Below, piece after piece: positions 24,685-32,807 of a DNA stretch of 43,871 bases. Made by a program: the position numbers and the translations under genes. The notes under the pieces are model-generated. The model was not told the DNA's origin. It ran no database searches and saw nothing but the letters and a program-made list of their open reading frames with translations. Location: positions 1 to 43,871 of the forward strand of contig LAZY01000051.1 of the NCBI GenBank assembly GCA_001013295.1, in the 5' to 3' direction. Positions within the stretch are counted from its first letter, which is position 1. Every line of letters starts with the position of its first letter. This DNA is from Chryseobacterium indologenes. GTDB lineage: Bacteria; Bacteroidota; Bacteroidia; Flavobacteriales; Weeksellaceae.

Positions 24685-26907
24685 ATGAAAAAAGTATACT
24701 TTTTATTGGCATTTTCAACATTGGGAATGAATGTCTACGGACAGAAAACAGTAGATCAGAAAGTAGCAGAGCTGCTTTCTAAAATGACCCTTGAAGAAAA
24801 AGTTGGGCAGATGGTCCAGTACAGCGGATTTGAATATGTCACCGGACCTCAGCATTCCAATTCTGCAGCCGTTTTGGAAGAAATAAAAAAAGGGAAGGTA
24901 GGTTCTATGCTGAATGTGGCCGGGTCAGAAGAGACCAGAGCTTTCCAGAAACTGGCCATGCAGTCGAGACTGAAAATCCCTCTGTTGTTTGGGCAGGATG
25001 TTATTCATGGGTATCGTACTACTTTTCCTGTTAATCTGGGCCAGGCAGCAAGTTGGGATCTGGGATTGATCGAAAAGTCAGAAAGAATTGCTGCTACCGA
25101 AGCCTCAGCCTATGGAATTCACTGGACGTTTGCCCCGATGGTGGATGTTGCCAGAGATCCGAGGTGGGGAAGAGTGATGGAAGGTTCCGGAGAAGATACT
25201 TATTTAGGTACAAAAATAGGATTAGCCAGAATCAAAGGATTTCAGGGAGCAGGATTGGGAAGCCTTGATGCAGTGATGGCCTGTGCAAAACATTTTGCAG
25301 CCTATGGAGCGGCAGTGGGTGGCAGAGATTACAACTCTGTAGATATGAGTCTGAGACAGCTGAATGAAACCTATCTCCCACCTTTCAAAGCTGCTGCAGA
25401 AGCAGGTGTAGCCACTTTTATGAATTCTTTCAATGACATTAACGGAATTCCTGCAACGGCCAATCAGTATATTCAGAGAAATCTGCTGAAAGGAAAATGG
25501 AACTATAAAGGTTTTGTGGTTTCAGACTGGGGAAGCATCGGGGAAATGATTCCTCACGGATATGCCAAAGATGCTGCTGAAGCTGCTGAAAAAGCTATCT
25601 TGGGCGGAAGCGATATGGATATGGAAAGCCGTGTCTACATGGCTGAACTTCCAAAGCTGGTGAAAGAAGGGAAGGTAGATGCTAAACTGGTAGATGATGC
25701 GGCCGGAAGAATTCTGACTAAGAAATTCGAAATGGGGCTTTTTGATGATCCCTACAGATTCAGCAATGAAAAAAGACAGAAGGACCAGACCAATAATCAG
25801 AACAACAGAAAATTCGGAAGAGAATTCGGATCGAAAAGTATTGTTCTTCTGAAGAATCAGGGAAATATTCTTCCGCTTTCAAAAACAGTAAAAACGGTTG
25901 CTCTGATCGGCCCTTTCGGGAAAGAAACTGTGGCCAATCATGGATTCTGGTCTGTAGCATTCAAAGATGACAGCCAGAGAATTGTTTCACAGTTTGATGG
26001 TATTAAAAATCAACTGGATAAAAACTCAACTTTACTCTATGCAAAAGGGTGTAATGTAGATGATCAGGATAAGACCATGTTCGCAGAAGCAGTAGAAACT
26101 GCAAAAAAAGCAGATGTTGTCATTATGACATTGGGTGAAGGTCATGCCATGAGTGGTGAAGCGAAAAGCAGAAGTAATATTGGATTTTCCGGAGTTCAGG
26201 AAGATCTTCTAAAAGAAATTGCCAAAACAGGGAAACCGATTGTTTTAATGATCAATGCAGGAAGGCCGTTGATCTTCAATTGGGCTACAGATCATATTCC
26301 TGCCATTATGTATACCTGGTGGCTGGGAACGGAAGCTGGAAATTCTATTGCAGATGTTTTGTTTGGAACGGTAAACCCCGGAGGAAAGCTTCCGATGAGT
26401 TTCCCGAGAACAGAAGGGCAGATCCCGATCTATTACAATCATTATAATACAGGAAGACCTGCTAAAAATAATACAGACAGAAATTATGTTTCCGCTTATA
26501 TCGATCTTAACAATGATCCGAAATTCCCGTTCGGTTATGGCTTGAGCTATACAGACTTTAAATATTCTGATATGGTTTTGAACTCTACAAATCTTACAGG
26601 AAATCAGACATTAAATATCAGTATTACGGTTTCCAATACCGGAAAATATGACGGTGAAGAAGTTGTGCAACTCTATGTCAGAGATCTTTTCGGAAAAGTG
26701 GTAAGACCTGTAAAGGAACTGAAAGGTTTCCAGAAAGTGTTCATTAAAAAAGGAGAAAACAAAAAAGTTGATTTTAAACTCACGCCAGAAGATCTGAAAT
26801 TCTTTGACGATGACCTGAATTTTGATTGGGAAGGAGGCGAATTCGATATTATGATCGGAACCGATTCTCAAAATGTACAGACGAAAAGAATTAACTGGAC
26901 AAAATAA
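24685..26907 (+). CDS. bglX: GH3 beta-glucosidase, BglX-like
   Basis: A 740-aa periplasmic enzyme with a Sec signal peptide (to about residue 20). The first TIM-barrel domain carries KHFAAYG (202-208) and the nucleophile Asp281 in FVVSDWGS. The second alpha/beta sandwich (about 390-570) carries LGEGHAMSGEAKSRS, which supplies the acid/base loop. A fibronectin-III-like domain closes the protein (about 660-740). It removes terminal glucose from beta-linked oligosaccharides. It lies 9 bases after the first GH30 gene and probably works on its products and those of the GH16 enzyme. Confidence 0.95.
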   Translation: MKKVYFLLAFSTLGMNVYGQKTVDQKVAELLSKMTLEEKVGQMVQYSGFEYVTGPQHSNSAAVLEEIKKGKVGSMLNVAGSEETRAFQKLAMQSRLKIPLLFGQDVIHGYRTTFPVNLGQAASWDLGLIEKSERIAATEASAYGIHWTFAPMVDVARDPRWGRVMEGSGEDTYLGTKIGLARIKGFQGAGLGSLDAVMACAKHFAAYGAAVGGRDYNSVDMSLRQLNETYLPPFKAAAEAGVATFMNSFNDINGIPATANQYIQRNLLKGKWNYKGFVVSDWGSIGEMIPHGYAKDAAEAAEKAILGGSDMDMESRVYMAELPKLVKEGKVDAKLVDDAAGRILTKKFEMGLFDDPYRFSNEKRQKDQTNNQNNRKFGREFGSKSIVLLKNQGNILPLSKTVKTVALIGPFGKETVANHGFWSVAFKDDSQRIVSQFDGIKNQLDKNSTLLYAKGCNVDDQDKTMFAEAVETAKKADVVIMTLGEGHAMSGEAKSRSNIGFSGVQEDLLKEIAKTGKPIVLMINAGRPLIFNWATDHIPAIMYTWWLGTEAGNSIADVLFGTVNPGGKLPMSFPRTEGQIPIYYNHYNTGRPAKNNTDRNYVSAYIDLNNDPKFPFGYGLSYTDFKYSDMVLNSTNLTGNQTLNISITVSNTGKYDGEEVVQLYVRDLFGKVVRPVKELKGFQKVFIKKGENKKVDFKLTPEDLKFFDDDLNFDWEGGEFDIMIGTDSQNVQTKRINWTK

Positions 26908-26947
26908 ATTCCTTCAATAGTAGGGAGTATTGGTCAAAATAAGTTAT

Positions 26948-27757
26948 ATGAGATTCAAAGCTAAAAATATTATCAGAATAGGAGTGGCAGGTGCTTTGTT
27001 TATGTTTGCCGTAAGCTGTGCTTCACATCAGCCTGATGCTTACAGAACCTTGATCTGGAGTGATGAATTTAACGGCAAAGGTCTCCCGGATTCATCAAAA
27101 TGGAATTATGATGTAGGAGGGGATGGCTATGGAAATAATGAAGCTCAGTTTTATACCCAAAACAGGCTTGAAAATGCCAGAATGGAAAACGGGAACCTCA
27201 TAATTGAAGCTAGAAAAGAAAATTGGGAGAAGAATAAATATACTTCAGCAAGACTTTTAACAAAAGGAAAATTCTCTTTTCAATATGGAACTGTTGAGGT
27301 AAGGGCTAAACTTCCTAAAGGCAGAGGAACCTGGCCGGCTATATGGATGATGAGTGAAAAAATGAAGCAATGGCCGGATGATGGTGAACTGGATATCATG
27401 GAACATGTTGGCTTTAACCAAGGCTATATTCATGCTTCGGTTCACACCAAAAAATACAATCACATCCAGGGAACACAGAAAACAGATACCTTAATGGTAA
27501 AAGACGCCAGCGAGAAATTTCATGTGTACAAAGCAGACTGGACTCCTGAAAAAATAGATGTTTATATTGACAACAGAAAGTTTTTCACTTATGAAAATAA
27601 AAGTGAAAACTATGAAGCTTGGCCTTTTGATCAGCCTTATTTTATCATTTTAAATCTGGCAATAGGCGGTTTGTGGGGTGGAAAAGAAGGCATAGATGAT
27701 TCTATTTTTCCACAGAAGTATTATATAGATTACGTAAGGGTCTATCAAAATAAATAA
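26948..27757 (+). CDS. GH16 endo-beta-1,3-glucanase (laminarinase-like) lipoprotein
   Basis: A 269-aa lipoprotein (AVSC, Cys24) with one GH16 jelly-roll domain. The catalytic motif is ELDIMEHVG: Glu147 nucleophile, Asp149 helper, Glu152 acid/base. The ExDxxE form with an extra Met is the beta-bulge form of laminarinases and related enzymes, and the surrounding WPAIWMM and SDEFNG are laminarinase-like. It should cut internal beta-1,3 (or mixed 1,3-1,4) bonds at the cell surface. I chose the ATG at 26948 over an in-frame TTG at 26930. It lies 40 bases after GH3 in the same operon. Confidence 0.93.
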   Translation: MRFKAKNIIRIGVAGALFMFAVSCASHQPDAYRTLIWSDEFNGKGLPDSSKWNYDVGGDGYGNNEAQFYTQNRLENARMENGNLIIEARKENWEKNKYTSARLLTKGKFSFQYGTVEVRAKLPKGRGTWPAIWMMSEKMKQWPDDGELDIMEHVGFNQGYIHASVHTKKYNHIQGTQKTDTLMVKDASEKFHVYKADWTPEKIDVYIDNRKFFTYENKSENYEAWPFDQPYFIILNLAIGGLWGGKEGIDDSIFPQKYYIDYVRVYQNK

Positions 27758-27793
27758 TGAATAGGGGACGCAATTGTCCAAAATAAAAAAATC

Positions 27794-29233
27794 ATGAGAA
27801 AACTAATTGTAAGTTGTTTTTTAGTAGGTATTGTCGTGAATGTCAATGCTCAGAATTATTGGAAAAAACATGAAGGAAAAACAGCTAAAGTAATCCTGAC
27901 CAACGCTAAGGTGGAAGAAAGGATGGCTGACAAAGGCCCGGTTAAATTCGAGCAATTTGGTCAGCCGAAAGAAACGGAAGCCTGTATTTTTGTAGCCCCC
28001 AATTTTAAATATCAGAAACTGATAGGAATCGGAGGGGCTATTACAGATGCTTCAGCAGAGACTTTTTACAAAATGCCAAAGAACAAACAGAAAGAAATTC
28101 TGGATGCTTATTTCGGTAAAAACGGACTGGGATACACAATCGTTCGTACCAATATGAATTCCTGCGATTTCTCCAGTGATTCCTATACTTATGTAGAAGA
28201 TAATGATACCAGTCTGAAGACTTTCAATGTCGCTCACGATGAAAAGTATAAGATTCCTATGATTAAAGAAGCTCAGAAAGCTATAGGAAATAATTTCACG
28301 TTCTATTTCTCTCCATGGAGTCCGCCAGCCTGGATGAAATCCAATAAAAGCTTGTACAAAGGAGGAAGACTGGAGAATCAATATTACCAGACCTGGGCAG
28401 ATTATTATATCAAATTCATTAAGGAATACGAAAAAAGAGGCATCAATGTCTGGGGATTAACGGTTCAGAATGAGCCTATGGCTACCCAATCCTGGGAATC
28501 ATGTATCTATACGGCTGAAGAAGAAGGGGATTTCCTGAAAAACAATCTAGGGCCAACCCTTTGGAAAAACGGCTATAAAGATAAAAAAGTAATGATCTGG
28601 GATCACAACAGAGATCTTATCTATCAGAGAGCAACCACTACACTCAGCGATCCCGAAACCTCAAAATATGCTCACGGAATCGGATACCACTGGTACGAAA
28701 CCTGGAACAACAAAACCCAGCTTTTTGATAATTTAGCAGAAACACACAGAGCTTTCCCGGATAAATTCCTGGCGTTTACCGAAGGCTGCAAAGAACAGTT
28801 CAAAATGGATAGAATTTATGATGTAAGCCTGGGTGAATTGTACAGTAAAAATATGCTGAACGATTTCAATAAAGGAAATGCTTTATGGACCGACTGGAAT
28901 ATTCTGCTGGATGAAACAGGAGGCCCCAACCATAAAGGAAATTTCTGCTTTGCTCCAATTATCGCAGATACTAAGACAGGAGAAGTATACTATACCTATG
29001 AATACTATTATATAGGTCATGTTTCAAAATACATCAAGCCCAATGCACAGAGAATAGGAAGCTCTTCCAACAGGGCTGCATTGACCTCTTCCGCATTTAT
29101 GAATGAAAACGGACAGCTGGTAACAGTAATCATGAATGATTCAGATAATGATATTGAAGCCAATCTTTGGATTGAAGGAATGGCTGCCAAGCTGAATGCT
29201 CCCGCCCATTCTATACAGACTGTGATCCTATAA
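27794..29233 (+). CDS. Second GH30 glycoside hydrolase
   Basis: A 479-aa protein with a cleavable signal peptide (to NVNAQ, residue 20) and no lipobox, so periplasmic or secreted, unlike the first GH30. The acid/base is Glu227 in LTVQNEPMA and the nucleophile Glu330 in FLAFTEGCKE; FSPWSPPAWMKSN matches the family. It resembles the glucosylceramidase-like branch (subfamily 1) more than its neighbour does, for example in the GIGGAITDASAETFYKMP start and the WTDWNILLDETGGPNH segment. It probably removes beta-glucosyl units from short products. It is the last operon gene and is followed by a strong terminator. Confidence 0.92.
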   Translation: MRKLIVSCFLVGIVVNVNAQNYWKKHEGKTAKVILTNAKVEERMADKGPVKFEQFGQPKETEACIFVAPNFKYQKLIGIGGAITDASAETFYKMPKNKQKEILDAYFGKNGLGYTIVRTNMNSCDFSSDSYTYVEDNDTSLKTFNVAHDEKYKIPMIKEAQKAIGNNFTFYFSPWSPPAWMKSNKSLYKGGRLENQYYQTWADYYIKFIKEYEKRGINVWGLTVQNEPMATQSWESCIYTAEEEGDFLKNNLGPTLWKNGYKDKKVMIWDHNRDLIYQRATTTLSDPETSKYAHGIGYHWYETWNNKTQLFDNLAETHRAFPDKFLAFTEGCKEQFKMDRIYDVSLGELYSKNMLNDFNKGNALWTDWNILLDETGGPNHKGNFCFAPIIADTKTGEVYYTYEYYYIGHVSKYIKPNAQRIGSSSNRAALTSSAFMNENGQLVTVIMNDSDNDIEANLWIEGMAAKLNAPAHSIQTVIL

Positions 29234-29259
29234 CTTCATATTAATATATTTTTGACAAG

Positions 29260-29295
29260 CTCCGGCGGCCTCGAAGAGGCCGCCGGAGTTATTGT
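29260..29295 (+). terminator. GC-rich terminator of the beta-glucan operon
   Basis: A perfect 13-bp stem (29260-29272 with 29276-29288) closed by a C-GAA-G triloop lies 26 bases after the last GH30 stop. The tail TTATTGTTTT is only partly T-rich. It resembles the hairpin at 42906-42940. Confidence 0.85.
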
Positions 29296-29331
29296 TTTAT
29301 AAACATTCCTTTCAGATTTTTGATTTTAAGT

Positions 29332-29484
29332 TCATTGTACAGTTTCGTGTTTCTCACCATGTCCTTTGTTTGTCATTTCAATTTTTCCACTTGTTCCACA
29401 CATACAGAATGAATCTTCAGTAAGAATCTTGAAATGATTAGCGGTGTCTTTTTCTGTAGTTTTTCCCAGGCAAGAGGTAGGGTA
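29332..29484 (-). pseudogene. Relict coding fragment with CxC motif
   Basis: A 50-codon minus-strand frame without a start codon runs from an in-frame TAA at 29485-29487 to the stop at 29332-29334. It reads CLGKTTEKDTANHFKILTED, then SFCMCGTSGKIEMTNKGHGE and KHETVQ. The balanced composition looks coding. No family is recognised. It could be the tail of a lost gene. Confidence 0.35.
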
Positions 29485-29594
29485 TTAGGATGTTTGCTTA
29501 TCGTATTAAGAAAATAATGTGTTATTAGGTAAATATTATTAAATTTAAAATAATGTTTAGTGAAAAAATAAATATTAACAAAAAACAAATAATC

Positions 29595-30407
29595 ATGGCA
29601 AATTTATTATGGTATCCAATTAATCCTACTCTTACTGATAAGGGGGCATTTTCAGCTTTAGCTTATGATGAGAATGGAAAAGAATTAAAACCTATTCCTT
29701 TAGATCCGGGAACTGATCCATTTTCTCAGTTTCGTGTTTTACAAAGTTCATTTAATATTCAAGTTGCGGCTAATATGGGTATTGGAGTGGGATCAATTAG
29801 TGGAAATTATAGTGCTTTTATTTTATCTTATGAAGCAATGGTGTTTACTGAAAAGATTGTAGAGTCCCCAATCGGTGGTAAAATATACGGTACCCGGTGG
29901 GGAGCCGGATTAAGGGTGATATTAAAAGTATCTGAGATTAAATCTAATGTAAATTTTAATTTTGGAGCAATTGCAGCAAGTACTGAATTAGGTTTAGCAA
30001 AAGTAGAATATGAAATAAATGGAATTGGAATTAATAAACCCGATATTCTGGCGGTTTTGCCAGGCCCCGGAGATTTCAATTTTACCAATTATAAAAAAAT
30101 ATTAGATGCTGTAGATGCTGTTAAAACCTATATGTCTCAGCATACAACAGATTTACAACCTAAACCTTTTCAAGTTTTCGTTACCGATGATAGTAATAAA
30201 GATATTTTTACAGATACCAGGGGTATTTTATATGCAATGAGAAACATTGTGTCAAGAAATTCTTTAAAAACAGCAATCAATAACTCTCAAAATAAATATA
30301 GTATTTCAACAATAAAATCTGCATATGCTAAATTTCAAATTTTTGATGAAAACCTTGAACCAACAAGAGATCAAAAAAAACTGGCTGAAGATTTTCTGAA
30401 TACTTAA
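29595..30407 (+). CDS. Unrecognised protein paired with a protein-glutaminase-like gene
   Basis: A 270-aa protein I do not recognise. It has no signal peptide (MANLLWYPINPTLTDKGAFS) and no membrane segment. Residues about 40-165 look beta-rich with glycine-containing turns (VAANMGIGVGSISGNYSAF, YGTRWGAGLRVILKVSEI, ASTELGLAKVEYEINGIGI), followed by PGPGDFNF and a helical, charged C-terminal third. The ATG at 29595 is preferred to the earlier in-frame one at 29553, which adds a lysine- and asparagine-rich stretch. It sits 12 bases before the secreted glutaminase-like gene and shares its AT-rich base use, so the two look like one acquired unit. Possible roles are delivery partner, inhibitor or immunity, or a substrate-binding partner; none can be proved from the sequence. 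Confidence 0.7.
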   Translation: MANLLWYPINPTLTDKGAFSALAYDENGKELKPIPLDPGTDPFSQFRVLQSSFNIQVAANMGIGVGSISGNYSAFILSYEAMVFTEKIVESPIGGKIYGTRWGAGLRVILKVSEIKSNVNFNFGAIAASTELGLAKVEYEINGIGINKPDILAVLPGPGDFNFTNYKKILDAVDAVKTYMSQHTTDLQPKPFQVFVTDDSNKDIFTDTRGILYAMRNIVSRNSLKTAINNSQNKYSISTIKSAYAKFQIFDENLEPTRDQKKLAEDFLNT

Positions 30408-30419
30408 AAAGTATAAATA

Positions 30420-31310
30420 ATGTACAGATTATTATTGATGATGTTCCTGATTGGAGCAATAAATATTAACGGGCAAGAATTTGTTCCTATTAAAGAAAAT
30501 GGACTTATGAAAAATGCTCAGGCATACGGAGCTTTATTATGTCCTCTTAATAAAAACAAAGCAGATCAGGTATTGAAAAAGGTAATAGAACTTAATATTA
30601 CTAATAAGCATATAAATGGCTATTGCGAAGCCAGGGCTCATTTTCTAAGTAATAAAATATCTTCTTTAATTACAGAAAATGGATGTAGTGTTGGAAAGAT
30701 ATGGGCTTTTGCACCCTCACTATATACTATGATTTGGGATAAAAAATTGAAGGCTGAAAATCCATTATTTAAAGGCGAAAATGTAACCTGGGGCTATCAT
30801 GTAGCTCCCTTAATTGCAATAGAAAATGGAAGTAAAACTGATACTGTAGTCATTGATTTTTCAATAAAAGATAAGGCATTCATCCCATATAAAGAATGGC
30901 TTAAAAAATTGAATTGTCCTGAAGCAATTTATTTATTCACGGATCACAATTATTACCTGTTTAATAGTTTTAATGGCTTGATATTAACAGGGGATAATTA
31001 TAATAATTTTAAAACTCCGGACAGTTTTCCTCAGATAATTATTACTGGTCATTTCTATTATTTATTAAATAATGATACTTTAACCGTTCCCACTGGGTTA
31101 TCTTATAACGATCTTGCAATCCATTTAATTGAAAAGTATTATTCGGATCCCCGATATAGTAGCTACAAATTGCCGATAAAAGATTTAGTAGAGAAGAATG
31201 AGGGAATGGGAAATCTTGTAAACCGTTCTTTGAACAACCTTCCCAGTGATTTAATTGAAGATTGTATAAAGTTTTTTAATGAGAGGCTAGAGTATTGGAA
31301 AAAACAATGA
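30420..31310 (+). CDS. Secreted protein-glutaminase-like deamidase
   Basis: A 296-aa protein with a signal peptide (MYRLLLMMFLIGAININGQ). Three blocks match protein-glutaminase of Chryseobacterium proteolyticum in order and spacing: GYCEARAH with Cys69 (reference GCYARAH), WGYHVAPLI with His127 (reference WSYHVAILV), and VIDFSI with Asp146 followed by a YKEWLKKLNC segment (reference IIDPSL... AWRNAC). The Cys-His-Asp triad is therefore complete. Such enzymes convert protein-bound glutamine to glutamate. The rest differs strongly: there is no long pro-region and the C-terminal 120 residues are unlike the reference. It follows an unknown gene by 12 bases. It may be a nutrient-scavenging enzyme or a secreted toxin that deamidates target proteins. 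Confidence 0.75.
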   Translation: MYRLLLMMFLIGAININGQEFVPIKENGLMKNAQAYGALLCPLNKNKADQVLKKVIELNITNKHINGYCEARAHFLSNKISSLITENGCSVGKIWAFAPSLYTMIWDKKLKAENPLFKGENVTWGYHVAPLIAIENGSKTDTVVIDFSIKDKAFIPYKEWLKKLNCPEAIYLFTDHNYYLFNSFNGLILTGDNYNNFKTPDSFPQIIITGHFYYLLNNDTLTVPTGLSYNDLAIHLIEKYYSDPRYSSYKLPIKDLVEKNEGMGNLVNRSLNNLPSDLIEDCIKFFNERLEYWKKQ

Positions 31311-31380
31311 AGTGAAAACAGGAATAATTCATTTTAATCAATGTTGGTAAAATCTCTGAAATTTAATATTTAAAACAAAA

Positions 31381-31402
31381 ACCCATAAAAAATTTTATGG
31401 GT
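31381..31402. terminator. Bidirectional terminator between glutaminase-like gene and fabI
   Basis: A 10-bp stem ACCCATAAAA/TTTTATGGGT (31381-31390, 31393-31402) has A-rich sequence on the left and TTTATATTTATTTT on the right, and lies between convergent genes. Confidence 0.8.
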
Positions 31403-31444
31403 TTTATATTTATTTTAATCGAAACTTTTACCAGTCCGTTTTTA

Positions 31445-32254
31445 TTATTCAGCATCATATTTACTGATCACTCTCTGAGTAACTCCTGAGCTGCTGAAAC
31501 CTCCGTCATGGAAAAGATTCTGCATGGTTACTTTTTTCGTAAGATCAGAGAATAGAGTCACACAATAATCTGCACACTCAAGAGCGGTTGCATTTCCTAG
31601 AGGAGACATATCTTCAGCATATCCAAGGAATCCTCCGAAACCTTTTACTCCGCTACCAGCAGTAGTCATGGTAGGAGATTGAGAAACCGTATTCACACGT
31701 ACCTTTCTTTCACCCCAATAGTTTCCGAAAGTTCTTGCAATACTCTCCAGATAAGCTTTATTGTCAGACATATCATTATAATCCGGGAATGTTCTCTGAG
31801 CAGCAATATAAGTAAGGGCCAAAATACTTCCCCATTCGTTCATACAGTCTTTTTCCCAGGCTACACGCATTACTTTATGGAAAGAAACAGCTGAAATATC
31901 CCAACCTTTCTCTAACCAATCGTAGTTCATTTCCGTATAGTGTTTTCCTTTTCTTACATTGATGGACATTCCGATAGAGTGTAGGATAAAGTCGATTTTT
32001 CCAAATTTTGCAACAGCGGCATCAAAAAGTTTTTCAAGATCTTCTACAGAAGTAGCATCCGCACCGATCACTTCAGAACCTGTTTTTTCTGCTAAACCAT
32101 TAAGTTCTCCCATTCTCAAAGCAATAGGAGCATTAGATAAGATAAATTCAGCACCTTCCTCATGGCATCTTTCAGCAACTTTCCATGCGATAGATTGTTC
32201 ATTAAGGGCTCCAAAAATAATTCCCTTTTTGCCTTTAAGTAAACCGTATGACAT
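31445..32254 (-). CDS. fabI: Enoyl-[acyl-carrier-protein] reductase (NADH) FabI
   Basis: A 269-aa cytoplasmic short-chain dehydrogenase that performs the last reduction in each round of fatty-acid elongation. The cofactor loop is GALNEQSIAW (15-24), and the catalytic pair is Tyr159 and Lys166 in DYNDMSDNKAYLE, with the Y-x6-K spacing specific to FabI. The SQSPTMTTAGSGVKGF loop matches the substrate-binding region that triclosan occupies in other FabI proteins. Length is normal. It is a single gene with a good promoter at 32279-32309 and a terminator shared with the convergent neighbour. Confidence 0.96.
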   Translation of the reverse strand: MSYGLLKGKKGIIFGALNEQSIAWKVAERCHEEGAEFILSNAPIALRMGELNGLAEKTGSEVIGADATSVEDLEKLFDAAVAKFGKIDFILHSIGMSINVRKGKHYTEMNYDWLEKGWDISAVSFHKVMRVAWEKDCMNEWGSILALTYIAAQRTFPDYNDMSDNKAYLESIARTFGNYWGERKVRVNTVSQSPTMTTAGSGVKGFGGFLGYAEDMSPLGNATALECADYCVTLFSDLTKKVTMQNLFHDGGFSSSGVTQRVISKYDAE

Positions 32255-32278
32255 AATTTTTTAATGTTTATTATAATA

Positions 32279-32309
32279 CAAATGTAGCAATAATTGTGCT
32301 TATGGCATA
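32279..32309 (-). promoter_or_regulatory. Promoter of fabI
   Basis: On the minus strand TACATTTG (32279-32286, perfect -7 consensus) is preceded at 19 bases by TATG (32306-32309), a near match to TTTG. It ends 24 bases before the fabI ATG. Confidence 0.65.
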
Positions 32310-32313
32310 ATAA

Positions 32314-32347
32314 AAAATGGAGCCTTATCAATTTAAGACTCCATTTT
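32314..32347 (-). terminator. Terminator of the small helical protein gene
   Basis: The stem AAAATGGAG/CTCCATTTT (32314-32322, 32339-32347) extends by three more pairs past one mismatch. It lies 27 bases after the stop of the gene at 32375 and just upstream of the fabI promoter. Confidence 0.7.
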
Positions 32348-32374
32348 CTTGAAAATATTTATATGACTGAAATT

Positions 32375-32674
32375 TTAATTGGTTTTCTTGTTCCATTCTG
32401 CTTTTACATCTTCCGCTGCATCTTTAGTTTTTTCCCAGGCTTCATCTGCTTTATCCTTAATGTCTTCCCAGGCATCTGTTACATTAGCTTTTACCCTGTC
32501 GAGCCAGTCTTCCTGATTAGCTTCCTGATCATTGCTCCGCTTTTCATTGATATACTCTTTGGCTCTGTCTGCCAATTCATTGATTTTCCATTTGGTTTTG
32601 TCCGCTGCGTTCTGTAAAGAATTTTCTACATTGTTTACTGCATTTTCCGCTTTGTTGTAATCTGAATTGTTCAT
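32375..32674 (-). CDS. Small charged helical protein
   Basis: A 99-aa protein, almost wholly predicted helix, very rich in Asp, Glu, Lys and Ala with regularly spaced Trp (DKTKWKIN, EDWLDRVKANVTDAWEDIKD, KADEAWEKTKDAAEDVKAEW). No signal peptide or membrane segment. The 11-residue-like pattern recalls CsbD-, YtxH- or LEA-type stress proteins, but I cannot assign a family. I chose the ATG at 32674 (MNNSDYNKAENAV); the longer frame adds a Tyr/Cys-rich stretch that is unlike the rest. Single gene. Confidence 0.75.
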   Translation of the reverse strand: MNNSDYNKAENAVNNVENSLQNAADKTKWKINELADRAKEYINEKRSNDQEANQEDWLDRVKANVTDAWEDIKDKADEAWEKTKDAAEDVKAEWNKKTN

Positions 32675-32807
32675 AATAGTATAAATTTGGTAACAGTAAA
32701 CAAACAATAACCATTCCTAAAGTCAGGCAACTCTGTTAAACTTTTCATAATCTTTTGTTATTCTTTTCCAAATCCATCTTACCTTTATTCTATAAATATT
32801 GATAATT

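Larger units (their letters stand above)
29234..29594. other. Intergenic region before the glutaminase-like pair
   Basis: This gap holds the operon terminator, a minus-strand relict frame at 29332-29484, and an AT-rich stretch (about 29490-29594) upstream of the next gene. No clear consensus promoter is seen; TAAATTTA at about 29537-29544 is a weak -7 candidate. Confidence 0.5.

Noticed and set aside
16589..29233. Beta-glucan locus as a recent genomic island
   Set aside because: Base composition looks like the flanks, and no integrase, tRNA or direct repeats bound it.
29373..29588. 71-codon minus-strand frame
   Set aside because: Its first third is AT-rich low-complexity translation and no start context or family is visible. 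The other frame at 29332-29484 has the more protein-like composition.
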